Assembly: GCA_014360395.1 (NCBI GenBank)
Contig: JACIXM010000123.1
Coordinates: forward strand, 1 to 9,021
From: Actinotalea sp.
GTDB taxonomy: Bacteria > Actinomycetota > Actinomycetes > Actinomycetales > Cellulomonadaceae
Length of the DNA: 9,021 nt
Reading direction: 5' to 3'
Part shown: in pieces, positions 1 to 8,525 of the stretch
Layout: each line of letters starts with the position of its first letter
How positions within the stretch are numbered: the first letter of the stretch is position 1
Program-made: the position numbers and the translations under genes
Notes under the pieces: model-generated
What the model saw: only the letters and a program-made list of their open reading frames with translations
The model's database searches: none
What the model was told of the DNA's origin: nothing

Positions 1-34
1 CGGCCTCGGCTGGGCGTGGCCGATCTCACATCGA

Positions 35-58
35 TACCCCAGGTCATGACCTTGGGTA
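35..58. promoter_or_regulatory. Probable MarR-family operator (24-bp inverted repeat)
   Basis: The left arm TACCCCAGGTCA and right arm TGACCTTGGGTA are inverted repeats centred between bases 46 and 47. Only one position pair (40/53) fails to match, so 22 of 24 bases are symmetric, with an uninterrupted 12-bp core AGGTCATGACCT at 41-52. The repeat ends 19 bp before the marR-like start codon and covers where the -35 element would lie. MarR-family dimers typically bind such sites next to their own gene and block transcription. That this protein binds here is inferred from position and symmetry. Confidence 0.75.
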
Positions 59-64
59 ATGACT

Positions 65-70
65 TAGGCT
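65..70 (+). promoter_or_regulatory. Putative -10 element of the marR-MFS operon (leaderless)
   Basis: TAGGCT fits the actinobacterial TAnnnT -10 pattern. It ends 7 bases before the GTG at 78, so transcription would begin at or next to the start codon. This would give a leaderless mRNA. No good -35 hexamer is visible, and the -35 region lies inside the operator. Confidence 0.45.
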
Positions 71-77
71 CGGGAGA

Positions 78-557
78 GTGCCTTCCCCGATCGTCGACCG
101 CGAGCCCGCCGACCCCACGCGCCCCCGCTCGGGCCGGTGCCGGCCGGCTCCTCTCGCGAGCGAGCTGCGGATCGCGATCACCCTCCTGGTCCGCCGCCTG
201 CGGTGGGAGCGGAGCTCGGACGCCATCACCGACGGTCAGTACGGCGTCCTGGCCGCCCTGTCGTCGAACGGCCCGATGACGCCCACGGCGCTCGCGGAGG
301 ACCAGCACGTCCAGCCCCCGCCGATGACCCGCACGATCAACGCGCTCGTCGAGATGGGGCTCGTCCGCCGCGACCCGCACCCGAGCGACCGTCGCCAGGT
401 GCTCGTCTGCATCACCGATGCCGGTGAGGCCGAGGTGCGCGAGACGCGTCGTCGTCGGACGGAGTGGCTCGCCCAGCGGCTGGCGGGGCTGAGCGCGGAG
501 GACCGGGAGACGCTCGCCCGCGCCGCGACGATCCTGCGGACGGTGGTGCAGCCGTGA
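78..557 (+). CDS. MarR-family transcriptional regulator
   Basis: This 159-residue protein is a winged helix-turn-helix dimer of the MarR family. These proteins usually repress a neighbouring efflux or stress gene and let go when a small aromatic or lipophilic ligand, or an oxidant, binds. The DNA-binding domain spans about residues 52-118: TDGQYGVLAAL enters the fold, the recognition helix is around PPPMTRTINALVEMGLV (80-96), and the wing has the family signature DPHPSDRRQVLVCIT (99-113). Flanking helices (26-50 and 117-157) form the dimer interface. The first 25 residues are Arg/Pro-rich and look dispensable, but GTG 78 is the only in-frame start after the stop at 60-62. The stop overlaps the GTG of the MFS gene (554-557), so the two are translationally coupled. 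The inverted repeat at 35-58 suggests autorepression. The family is secure; the ligand is unknown. Confidence 0.9.
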   Translation: MPSPIVDREPADPTRPRSGRCRPAPLASELRIAITLLVRRLRWERSSDAITDGQYGVLAALSSNGPMTPTALAEDQHVQPPPMTRTINALVEMGLVRRDPHPSDRRQVLVCITDAGEAEVRETRRRRTEWLAQRLAGLSAEDRETLARAATILRTVVQP

Positions 558-1906
558 GCCCCACCTTCGCCTCCCTGCGCTACCTCAACTACCGGCTGTG
601 GTTCGCCGGCGCGCTGGTGGCCAACATCGGCACGTGGATGCAGCGCATCGCCCAGGACTGGCTCGTCCTGACGGTCCTGACGAACGACTCCGGTGTCGCC
701 GTCGGCATCACCACCGCGCTGCAGTTCGCGCCGATCCTCGTCCTGTCCGCATGGGCCGGCCTCCTCGCGGACCGGCTGGACCGGCGCAAGCTCCTCATCG
801 GCACCCAGGTGGCCCAGGGCGTCCTGGCCGCCGGGCTCGGCGTCCTCGTGCTCAGCGGCGCCGCGCAGCTGTGGCACGTCTACGTCTTCGCGGGCCTGCT
901 GGGCTGCGTGTCGGCCATCGACGCGCCCGTGCGCCAGACGTTCGTCGCGGACATGGTCCCGCCGGAGCGGCTGTCCAACGCGGTGGGCCTCAACAGCGCG
1001 TCGTTCAACGCCGCGCGCCTCATCGGCCCCGGGCTGGCGGGCCTGCTCATCGCCGCCGTCGGCACCGGCTGGGTGTTCCTCATCAACGCGGCGACCTTCG
1101 CCGCGACGATCCTGTCACTCACCCTCATGCGGCGCGGCGAGCTGCGGCCCGCCGAGCGCACCCGCCGCGGCAAGGGGCAGATCCGCGAGGGCATCCGGTA
1201 CGTGCGGCGCCGCAGCGACATCGTCGTGGTCATGGTCGTCGTCGGTGTGGTCAGCACGTTCGGGTTGAACTTCCAGCTGACCAGCGCCGTCATGGCCCGG
1301 ACCGAGTTCGGCCGCGGCCCGCAGGAGTACGGGATCCTCGGCTCGGTCCTGGCGATCGGGTCGTTGGCCGGGGCGCTGCTCGCGGCGCGGCGGGAGCGGC
1401 CCCGGGTGCGGCTGGTCATCGGCGCGGCGTTCGGCTTCGGGATCGCCACGGGCGTCATGGCGCTCATGCCCACCTACGAGCTGTACCTGCTCGCCTGCAT
1501 CCCCGTCGGCTTCGCCTCGCTGACGATGATGACGGCGGCCAACAGCACGCTGCAGATGTCCACGGACCCGGCGATGCGCGGCCGCGTCATGGCGCTGTAC
1601 ATGGTGGTGTTCCTCGGTGCGACCCCGGTCGGCTCGCCGATCATCGGGTGGATCGCGGAGACCCTCGGGGCGCGCTGGGCCATCGGCATCGGCTCGGTCA
1701 GCGCGCTGGTCGTCGCAGCCGTTGCCGCGATCTGGGCGAAGCGCCACTGGCACCTCGAGGTGCGCTACCGCTTCACCCAGCGTCCCCACCTGCAGGTCAC
1801 CTACCTCGACGTGGACGCCGACACGCCCGCCGGTCGCCGCGCCCGCGAGGACGCCGCCCGGGAGCTCGAGGCGCAGCAGGCGCGCGACCGCGCCACCGCC
1901 GCCTGA
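554..1906 (+). CDS. MFS transporter, probable efflux pump of the EntS/MFS_3 type
   Basis: This 450-residue inner-membrane protein has about twelve hydrophobic segments in two six-helix halves (about 13-192 and 223-395) joined by a basic loop (193-222). The conserved MFS motif A between helices 2 and 3 is AGLLADRLDRRKLL (68-81). Features such as NIGTWMQRIAQDWLVL (24-39), APVRQTF (124-130) and NAVGLNS (142-148) match the proton-driven MFS_3 exporters related to the enterobactin exporter EntS. A hydrophilic Arg/Glu/Ala-rich tail (396-450) faces the cytoplasm. The GTG start at 554 shares four bases with the stop of the MarR gene. There is only a weak ribosome binding site, consistent with coupled translation. 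A drug or secondary-metabolite efflux role follows from the MarR pairing. The substrate cannot be read from the sequence. Confidence 0.88.
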   Translation: MSPTFASLRYLNYRLWFAGALVANIGTWMQRIAQDWLVLTVLTNDSGVAVGITTALQFAPILVLSAWAGLLADRLDRRKLLIGTQVAQGVLAAGLGVLVLSGAAQLWHVYVFAGLLGCVSAIDAPVRQTFVADMVPPERLSNAVGLNSASFNAARLIGPGLAGLLIAAVGTGWVFLINAATFAATILSLTLMRRGELRPAERTRRGKGQIREGIRYVRRRSDIVVVMVVVGVVSTFGLNFQLTSAVMARTEFGRGPQEYGILGSVLAIGSLAGALLAARRERPRVRLVIGAAFGFGIATGVMALMPTYELYLLACIPVGFASLTMMTAANSTLQMSTDPAMRGRVMALYMVVFLGATPVGSPIIGWIAETLGARWAIGIGSVSALVVAAVAAIWAKRHWHLEVRYRFTQRPHLQVTYLDVDADTPAGRRAREDAARELEAQQARDRATAA

Positions 1907-1981
1907 CCCGCGCTCGCGGACGCCGGGGGCGGGGAGGCGCTGCTGTGGGTCCGGGCGCGGAGCGGTCGGTGGGGCGCCGGG
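1907..1981. other. Convergent intergenic gap without a clear terminator
   Basis: These 75 bases separate two converging MFS genes. They are extremely GC-rich. I find only a minor hairpin (CCGC 1908-1911 with GCGG 1916-1919) and no T-tract. Transcripts from the two sides may run into each other. Confidence 0.4.
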
Positions 1982-5302
<3,321 letters not shown>

Positions 5303-5553
5303 GACATAGGTCACATGTGACGGCGGGGGGTGGCGCTGATCGGCTCGCCGGCCGGTCCGCCGTGATCCCGGACGAGCGGTCGGGACGAGGCGCCGACCCG
5401 CGGCCGTGACCAGCGCCGTCGCAGGATGATCTACGAAGTCTTGACGCCCTGCTCACGCGGGGATGAAACAGCCGTGGTCCGGCCCTTCCGGGACCTCCGT
5501 CCTGCGCGTCGGCACGTCGGTCGTGATCATTCCGAGACCTTCGCGTCGGGGCC
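5303..5553 (+). other. Non-coding region after the dtxR-like gene, before the C40 promoter
   Basis: About 250 bases without a credible gene. It holds the palindrome at 5310-5321 and two modest hairpins: GGTCGG 5378-5383 with CCGACC 5393-5398 (9-base loop), and GGTCC 5476-5480 with GGACC 5491-5495, extended by two inner pairs past a bulged G. Either could end dtxR transcription, though neither has a T-tract. A TTGACG at 5441-5446 resembles a -35 element but has no convincing -10. The open reading frames crossing it are compositionally random and overlap the riboswitch. Confidence 0.4.
5310..5321. repeat. Perfect 12-bp palindrome GTCACATGTGAC
   Basis: A perfect inverted repeat lying 7 bases after the dtxR-like stop codon. 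It could be a binding site for a dimeric regulator. It is the reverse arrangement of a CRP/GlxR site (TGTGA-N6-TCACA), so it is not assigned to that family. Symmetry does not extend further. Confidence 0.45.
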
Positions 5554-5576
5554 GTGACCGGAGCGTGACATCTCAC
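5554..5576 (+). promoter_or_regulatory. GTGAC direct repeat and GTGA/TCAC inverted repeat over the C40 promoter
   Basis: GTGAC occurs at 5554-5558 and 5565-5569, an 11-bp period (one helical turn). MtrA response-regulator sites in actinobacteria are direct repeats of a GTAAC/GTCAC-like pentamer with similar spacing, and MtrA controls cell-wall hydrolases. CGTGA (5564-5568) and TCACG (5573-5577) also form an inverted repeat with a 4-base spacer. Both overlap the -35. MtrA control is inference. Confidence 0.4.
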
Positions 5577-5594
5577 GAAACCCTCAGGTACATT
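5565..5594 (+). promoter_or_regulatory. Promoter of the C40 peptidase gene
   Basis: The -35 is GTGACA (5565-5570, 5 of 6 to TTGACA), followed by an 18-base spacer and the -10 TACATT (5589-5594, 4 of 6 to TATAAT). The predicted start is near 5601, about 40 bases before the riboswitch, giving a leader of roughly 220 bases. Confidence 0.6.
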
Positions 5595-5639
5595 CGCCCT
5601 GCTTCGAGGAACCCTCCTCCCCGAAGCCTCCGAGCGGAT

Positions 5640-5806
5640 CGCCGAGTCCTGCCGCCGCCCGGGGCCCCTCACGACATCACGGCAGGAGCGGGGGAACCAC
5701 CACGGGCACCACACGGTGCCCTCGGGGTGAAGCCGGGTGACCGTCCTCGGACGGGAGCGCGGCCGGGTGAACTCCCACCCGAACCCGACAGCTCACCTCG
5801 TAGGCG
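5640..5806 (+). ncRNA. Cyclic di-AMP riboswitch (ydaO-yuaA type)
   Basis: The leader of the C40 gene carries the hallmarks of the ydaO-yuaA c-di-AMP aptamer. P1 pairs CGCCGAG (5640-5646) with CTCGTAGGCG (5797-5806), with a two-base bulge. P2 is a perfect 8-bp stem, TCCTGCCG (5647-5654) with CGGCAGGA (5680-5687). It is followed by the conserved GCGGGGGAACCAC (5688-5700), a 7-bp hairpin GGGCACC/GGTGCCC (5704-5721), the conserved GGGGTGAA (5724-5731), a CCGTC/GACGG hairpin (5742-5754), and the highly conserved 3' block running from GGGTGAACTCC at about 5765 through CCCGAACCCG to CTCGTAGGCG. This class is known to sit before cell-wall hydrolase and Rpf genes in actinobacteria and usually lowers expression when c-di-AMP is bound. 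No intrinsic terminator fits between P1 and the start codon, which suggests control at translation. Confidence 0.93.
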
Positions 5807-5809
5807 TAC

Positions 5810-5816
5810 GGAGAGG
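5810..5816 (+). promoter_or_regulatory. Ribosome binding site of the C40 gene
   Basis: GGAGAGG lies 5 bases before GTG 5822 and fixes that start. It begins only 3 bases after riboswitch helix P1, so aptamer folding can plausibly affect its accessibility. Confidence 0.75.
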
Positions 5817-5821
5817 TTCTT

Positions 5822-6619
5822 GTGACCGCAACGCCCCAGCGAGCCCGCCACCGCGCGGCCCGCCGCCCCCTGACCCCGCTCGACGACCTCGCAGGCAACC
5901 TGGCGACCGTCGGCCGCCGGTCGGCCGTCGTCGCCGCGTCCTCCGGCCTCGTCATGACCATGGCGCTCCCCGCCTCGGCCGCACCGGCCGACGGGACCGT
6001 CAACGCCCTCCCGGCGGTGGACGTCAGCGCCCTCACCGCCGAGGCGCGTGCCGCCCTCACGTCGGCGCCGACCGTGACGGTCCCCGCGAACACCGCGTGG
6101 GAGTTCACGGCCCCGACGATCGAGATCAAGAAGAACCCGGAGCCGGAGCCCGAGCCCGAGCCGGAGCCGGAGCCCGCGCCGGCTCCCGCCCGCTCCGAGA
6201 CGACGTCGCGCTCCACCGAGCGCGCGCCGGTGGCCGAGGCGCCCGCGCCCGAGCCGGCCCCCGCCGCGGCGATCCCGGCCAGCGCCGTCGGCTCCGCGGT
6301 CATCGAGGTCGCGGCCCGCTACGTCGGCGTCCCGTACGTCTACGGCGGCTCGACGCCGTCCGGCTTCGACTGCTCCGGCTTCACGTCCTACGTGTACGCC
6401 CAGGTCGGCATCACGCTGCCGCGCAGCTCCGCCGACCAGCGCTACGCCGGGACCGTCGTGCCGGCCAGCGAGCGTCAGGTGGGTGACCTCATCTGGACGC
6501 CGGGCCACATCGGCATCTACGCCGGCGGCAACACCCAGATCGACGCCCCCCGACCGGGCAAGACCGTCCAGTTCCGCGAGATCTGGCAGACCAACCCGAC
6601 CTACATCCGCGTCGGCTGA
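5822..6619 (+). CDS. Secreted NlpC/P60 (C40) peptidoglycan peptidase
   Basis: This 265-residue exported endopeptidase should cleave peptide cross-links or stems of peptidoglycan. A long signal peptide has a basic N-region (1-33), a hydrophobic core (34-49) and a likely signal-peptidase site after ALPASA (about residue 53). A linker follows (55-150) with six Pro-Glu repeats (106-117) and further Pro/Ala, probably to span the wall. The C-terminal NlpC/P60 domain (about 155-265) has the catalytic Cys184 in GFDCSGF, His229 in PGHIGIY and PRSSADQ (200-206). The third triad position, 12 residues after the His, is Asp241 (IDAPRPG) where many relatives have His; RipA has Glu there. It lacks LysM, SH3 or coiled-coil domains, so it is a compact single-domain hydrolase. 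Regulation is by the c-di-AMP riboswitch and possibly an MtrA-like site. It is terminated by the hairpin at 6634-6670. Confidence 0.93.
   Translation: MTATPQRARHRAARRPLTPLDDLAGNLATVGRRSAVVAASSGLVMTMALPASAAPADGTVNALPAVDVSALTAEARAALTSAPTVTVPANTAWEFTAPTIEIKKNPEPEPEPEPEPEPAPAPARSETTSRSTERAPVAEAPAPEPAPAAAIPASAVGSAVIEVAARYVGVPYVYGGSTPSGFDCSGFTSYVYAQVGITLPRSSADQRYAGTVVPASERQVGDLIWTPGHIGIYAGGNTQIDAPRPGKTVQFREIWQTNPTYIRVG
6137..6172 (+). repeat. Hexanucleotide repeat encoding (Pro-Glu)6
   Basis: Six CCn-GAG units in phase with the reading frame make the Pro-Glu linker of the C40 protein. Such repeats change length easily by slippage in steps of two residues without shifting the frame. Confidence 0.8.
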
Positions 6620-6633
6620 CACCCACGCCGTCA

Positions 6634-6670
6634 CCGCGAGCCCCGGACCGTCCTGGTCCGGGGCTCGCGG
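6634..6670 (+). terminator. Strong hairpin terminator after the C40 gene
   Basis: A perfect 16-bp stem, CCGCGAGCCCCGGACC (6634-6649) with GGTCCGGGGCTCGCGG (6655-6670), and a 5-base loop GTCCT. It starts 15 bases after the stop codon. No T-tract follows, as is common for actinobacterial terminators. It separates the riboswitch-controlled gene from the HNH gene. Confidence 0.9.
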
Positions 6671-6710
6671 CGTCTGCGCGCCGGGTGACCGTGCTCACGG
6701 CGCGGCGCAG

Positions 6711-6716
6711 TACGCT
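6711..6716 (+). promoter_or_regulatory. Putative -10 element of the HNH gene
   Basis: TACGCT fits TAnnnT and predicts a start near 6723, giving a 60-base leader. GTGACC at 6685-6690 is a poor -35 candidate with a long 20-base spacer. Confidence 0.35.
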
Positions 6717-6728
6717 GGCACCGCTCCA

Positions 6729-6782
6729 CCAGGCGGACCTGGCAGCCGGTCAGGTCCCGGTGCGCTGGTCACGGAGGCTGCC
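6729..6782 (+). promoter_or_regulatory. Structured leader of the HNH gene with competing helices at the ribosome binding site
   Basis: Three perfect helices share bases. Helix A is CCAGG (6729-6733) with CCTGG (6738-6742). Helix B is GGACCTG (6735-6741) with CAGGTCC (6751-6757). Helix C is GGCAGCC (6741-6747) with GGCTGCC (6776-6782), which covers the end of the ribosome binding site GGAGG (6773-6777) and touches the GTG start. B and most of C could coexist as an H-type pseudoknot. No known riboswitch class was recognised. In such GC-rich sequence, chance pairing is possible. Confidence 0.4.
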
Positions 6783-7418
6783 GTGCTACGGACGACAGAG
6801 CGACTCACCTCGGGCGCCGGTGTGCGCCCGGAGACCTTCCCCGCCGCGTTCCCCGCGGTCGGCGACGACGCGGCCGACGACGGCGCGGGGGGTGAGCATC
6901 CGGGCCCGCCGCCCGAGCCCGGCGGCCTGCCACGGGCGCTGGTGCTCAACGCGAGCCGGGAGCCGCTGTGCGTCGTCGGGATCCACCGCGCCGTGGCGCT
7001 GGTGCTGACCGGCAAGGCGGTCGTGCTCGAGTCCGACGGGCGCGTCCTGCGGTCCGAGCGGATGACGCTGCCCGTCCCGCACGTGCTGTGCCTCACCCGC
7101 TACGTCCACGTGCCCTACCGGCGCTCCGTGACGCCCACCCGCCGCACGGTCCTCGCGCGGGACGGGCACCGCTGCGCCTACTGCGCCGGTGCTGCCGACA
7201 CGGTCGACCACGTCCACCCCCGCTCCCGTGGCGGGGCGCACGTGTGGACCAACGTCGTCGCCGCGTGCTCGCGCTGCAACCACCGCAAGGCGGACCGGCT
7301 GCTGTCGGAGATCGGCTGGCAGCTCCTCGTCACGCCCACCCACCCGGGCGGACCGGCGGCGGTCCTCGGTGCGGCCGTGCGTCCCCACCCCACGTGGATG
7401 GCCTACCTGGCGGCCTGA
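6783..7418 (+). CDS. HNH endonuclease-family protein
   Basis: A 211-residue cytoplasmic protein with a zinc-braced HNH nuclease fold. Residues 119-170 hold the core: the first zinc knuckle CAYC (131-134), DHVHPRSRGG (142-151) with the catalytic His143, Asn157, and a second knuckle CSRCNHRK (162-169). It belongs to the widespread actinobacterial stand-alone HNH family, whose conserved region begins near PRALVLNASREPLCVV (50-65). The first 49 residues are a poorly conserved acidic, Gly/Pro-rich extension. GTG 6783 is set by GGAGG at 6773-6777. There is no methyltransferase, terminase, toxin partner or intein nearby, so a restriction, phage or homing role is not supported. The cellular function of this family is not established; nucleic-acid cleavage is inferred from the motif alone. 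Confidence 0.88.
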   Translation: MLRTTERLTSGAGVRPETFPAAFPAVGDDAADDGAGGEHPGPPPEPGGLPRALVLNASREPLCVVGIHRAVALVLTGKAVVLESDGRVLRSERMTLPVPHVLCLTRYVHVPYRRSVTPTRRTVLARDGHRCAYCAGAADTVDHVHPRSRGGAHVWTNVVAACSRCNHRKADRLLSEIGWQLLVTPTHPGGPAAVLGAAVRPHPTWMAYLAA

Positions 7419-7526
7419 GCCGCATCGCCGCCGACGACGTCCGGGACACTCCCGAGCCCGAAGTCCGCCCGGTAGCGTCGTGGCATCGGCACACTGTGGG
7501 CAGGGGAGTGAGCGGAGGGAGGCGCC
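7419..7526 (+). promoter_or_regulatory. Intergenic region with the putative promoter of the universal stress gene
   Basis: The 108-base gap holds a small hairpin, CGGGA (7442-7446) with TCCCG (7450-7454), possibly a weak terminator for the HNH gene. A -10-like TAGCGT lies at 7473-7478 without a clear -35. The ribosome binding site is the purine run GGAGGGAGG (7514-7522), 4 bases before the ATG. The hairpin is not a DosR box. Confidence 0.4.
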
Positions 7527-8471
7527 ATGACCGGGAGCGACGTGGTCCTCGTGGGTGTGGACGGCTCGGCCCCCAGCCTGCGTGGTCTCGACTGGGCGGC
7601 CGCTCACGCGGCGGTCCACGGCTACCGGCTGCACCTCGTGTGCAGCTACTCGGTGCCGTCCTTCAGCACGGCCGCCCTCGACGGCGGGTACGCAGCCCTG
7701 GACGACACGGCGATCCAGCAGGGCGCCCGGGCCGTCCTCGAGGAGGCCGAGGCCCGGGTGCAGCGCAGCGGCGTCCCGGTGACGTCCGACGTGGCGACGG
7801 GCGACGCAGCGGCCGTGCTCATCGAGCTCTCGCGGGGTGCGGCGACCGCCGTCGTCGGGACCCGCGGGCGGGGGGGCTTCGCCGAGCGCCTGCTCGGGAC
7901 CGTCTCCTCCGCGCTGCCCGCGCACGCCCACTGCCCGACCGTCGTGGTGCCCTCCCGCCAGCACGCCTGGCCGGGGGGCGAGCCGCGGCCGACGGGCCCG
8001 GTGCGGCGGATCGTCGTCGGCGTCGACGGCTCCCCGGCGGCCGAGGCAGCCCTGGAGCACGCGATCGTCGAGGCGGAGGCCTGGGGCGCGGAGCTGACCG
8101 CCGTCGCGGGGGTCCCGGTGGGGACCGGCTCCGGGCTGCTCGCGTGGCTGCCCGCGGCGCAGGACCACGAGCAGGTCCTGCGCGACGTCGCCGAGGGGCT
8201 GGACGTCGTCGTGGACCGGGCGCTCCAGGGGCACCCGGACCTGCAGGTGCGGCGCCACGTCCTGGACGGGACCGGCGCGGCCCTGCTGACGGAGTTCTCC
8301 ACGGCGGTCGACCTCGTCGTCGTCGGCTCGCGCGGCCGCGGCGGGTTCGCCGGGCTGCTCCTGGGCTCGACGAGCCAGGCGGTCCTGCACCACGCGGTGT
8401 GCCCGGTGATGGTCGTCCGGGTGCCGGCGCGGGAGGACGAGTGGTCGCCCACGGACGTCGGGCGCCGCTGA
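7527..8471 (+). CDS. Tandem-domain universal stress protein
   Basis: A 314-residue cytoplasmic protein of two fused Usp domains (about 5-142 and 159-299), the usual actinobacterial layout. Both domains open with a Rossmann-like strand and V-D-G-S (11-14 and 166-169). Both carry an intact ATP-binding motif G-x2-G-x9-G-(S/T): Gly111, Gly114, Gly124-Thr125, and Gly267, Gly270, Gly280-Ser281. Each domain ends with a C-P-x-x-V-V strand (136-141 and 292-297). Both domains should therefore bind a nucleotide, normally ATP; some Usp proteins bind cyclic nucleotides instead. In mycobacteria such proteins respond to hypoxia and dormancy, but no DosR-type site is seen here. A short charged tail follows (300-314). 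Convergent with the Lrp/AsnC gene; the intergenic hairpin at 8486-8520 probably ends both transcripts. Confidence 0.93.
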   Translation: MTGSDVVLVGVDGSAPSLRGLDWAAAHAAVHGYRLHLVCSYSVPSFSTAALDGGYAALDDTAIQQGARAVLEEAEARVQRSGVPVTSDVATGDAAAVLIELSRGAATAVVGTRGRGGFAERLLGTVSSALPAHAHCPTVVVPSRQHAWPGGEPRPTGPVRRIVVGVDGSPAAEAALEHAIVEAEAWGAELTAVAGVPVGTGSGLLAWLPAAQDHEQVLRDVAEGLDVVVDRALQGHPDLQVRRHVLDGTGAALLTEFSTAVDLVVVGSRGRGGFAGLLLGSTSQAVLHHAVCPVMVVRVPAREDEWSPTDVGRR

Positions 8472-8485
8472 GGGTCCTGCTCGGC

Positions 8486-8520
8486 TCCGGGTGCCGACCG
8501 CTGCGGCGGTGCCGCCCGGA
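8486..8520. terminator. Hairpin between convergent genes, probable bidirectional terminator
   Basis: The outer stem is TCCGGG (8486-8491) with CCCGGA (8515-8520) and the inner stem is ACCGC (8497-8501) with GCGGT (8506-8510) on a TGCG loop. An internal loop (TGCCG/GCCG) separates them. It lies in the 54-base gap between the two converging stop codons. No T-tract is present on either side. Confidence 0.6.
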
Positions 8521-8525
8521 CCGTC

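Noticed and set aside
5310..5321. CRP/GlxR binding site
   Set aside because: The half-sites are in the opposite orientation with no 6-base spacer, unlike TGTGA-N6-TCACA.
5463..5825. 120-residue plus-strand reading frame before the C40 gene
   Set aside because: It runs through the promoter and the whole riboswitch, is Pro/Arg-rich without a domain, and lacks a ribosome binding site.
6783..7418. HNH gene as part of a restriction, homing or phage packaging system
   Set aside because: No methyltransferase, intron or intein boundary, terminase or integrase lies in the window.
7442..7454. DosR-like box before the universal stress gene
   Set aside because: GGGACACTCCC has only a short GGGA/TCCC dyad and does not match the DosR palindrome GGGACTWWAGTCCC in length or sequence.
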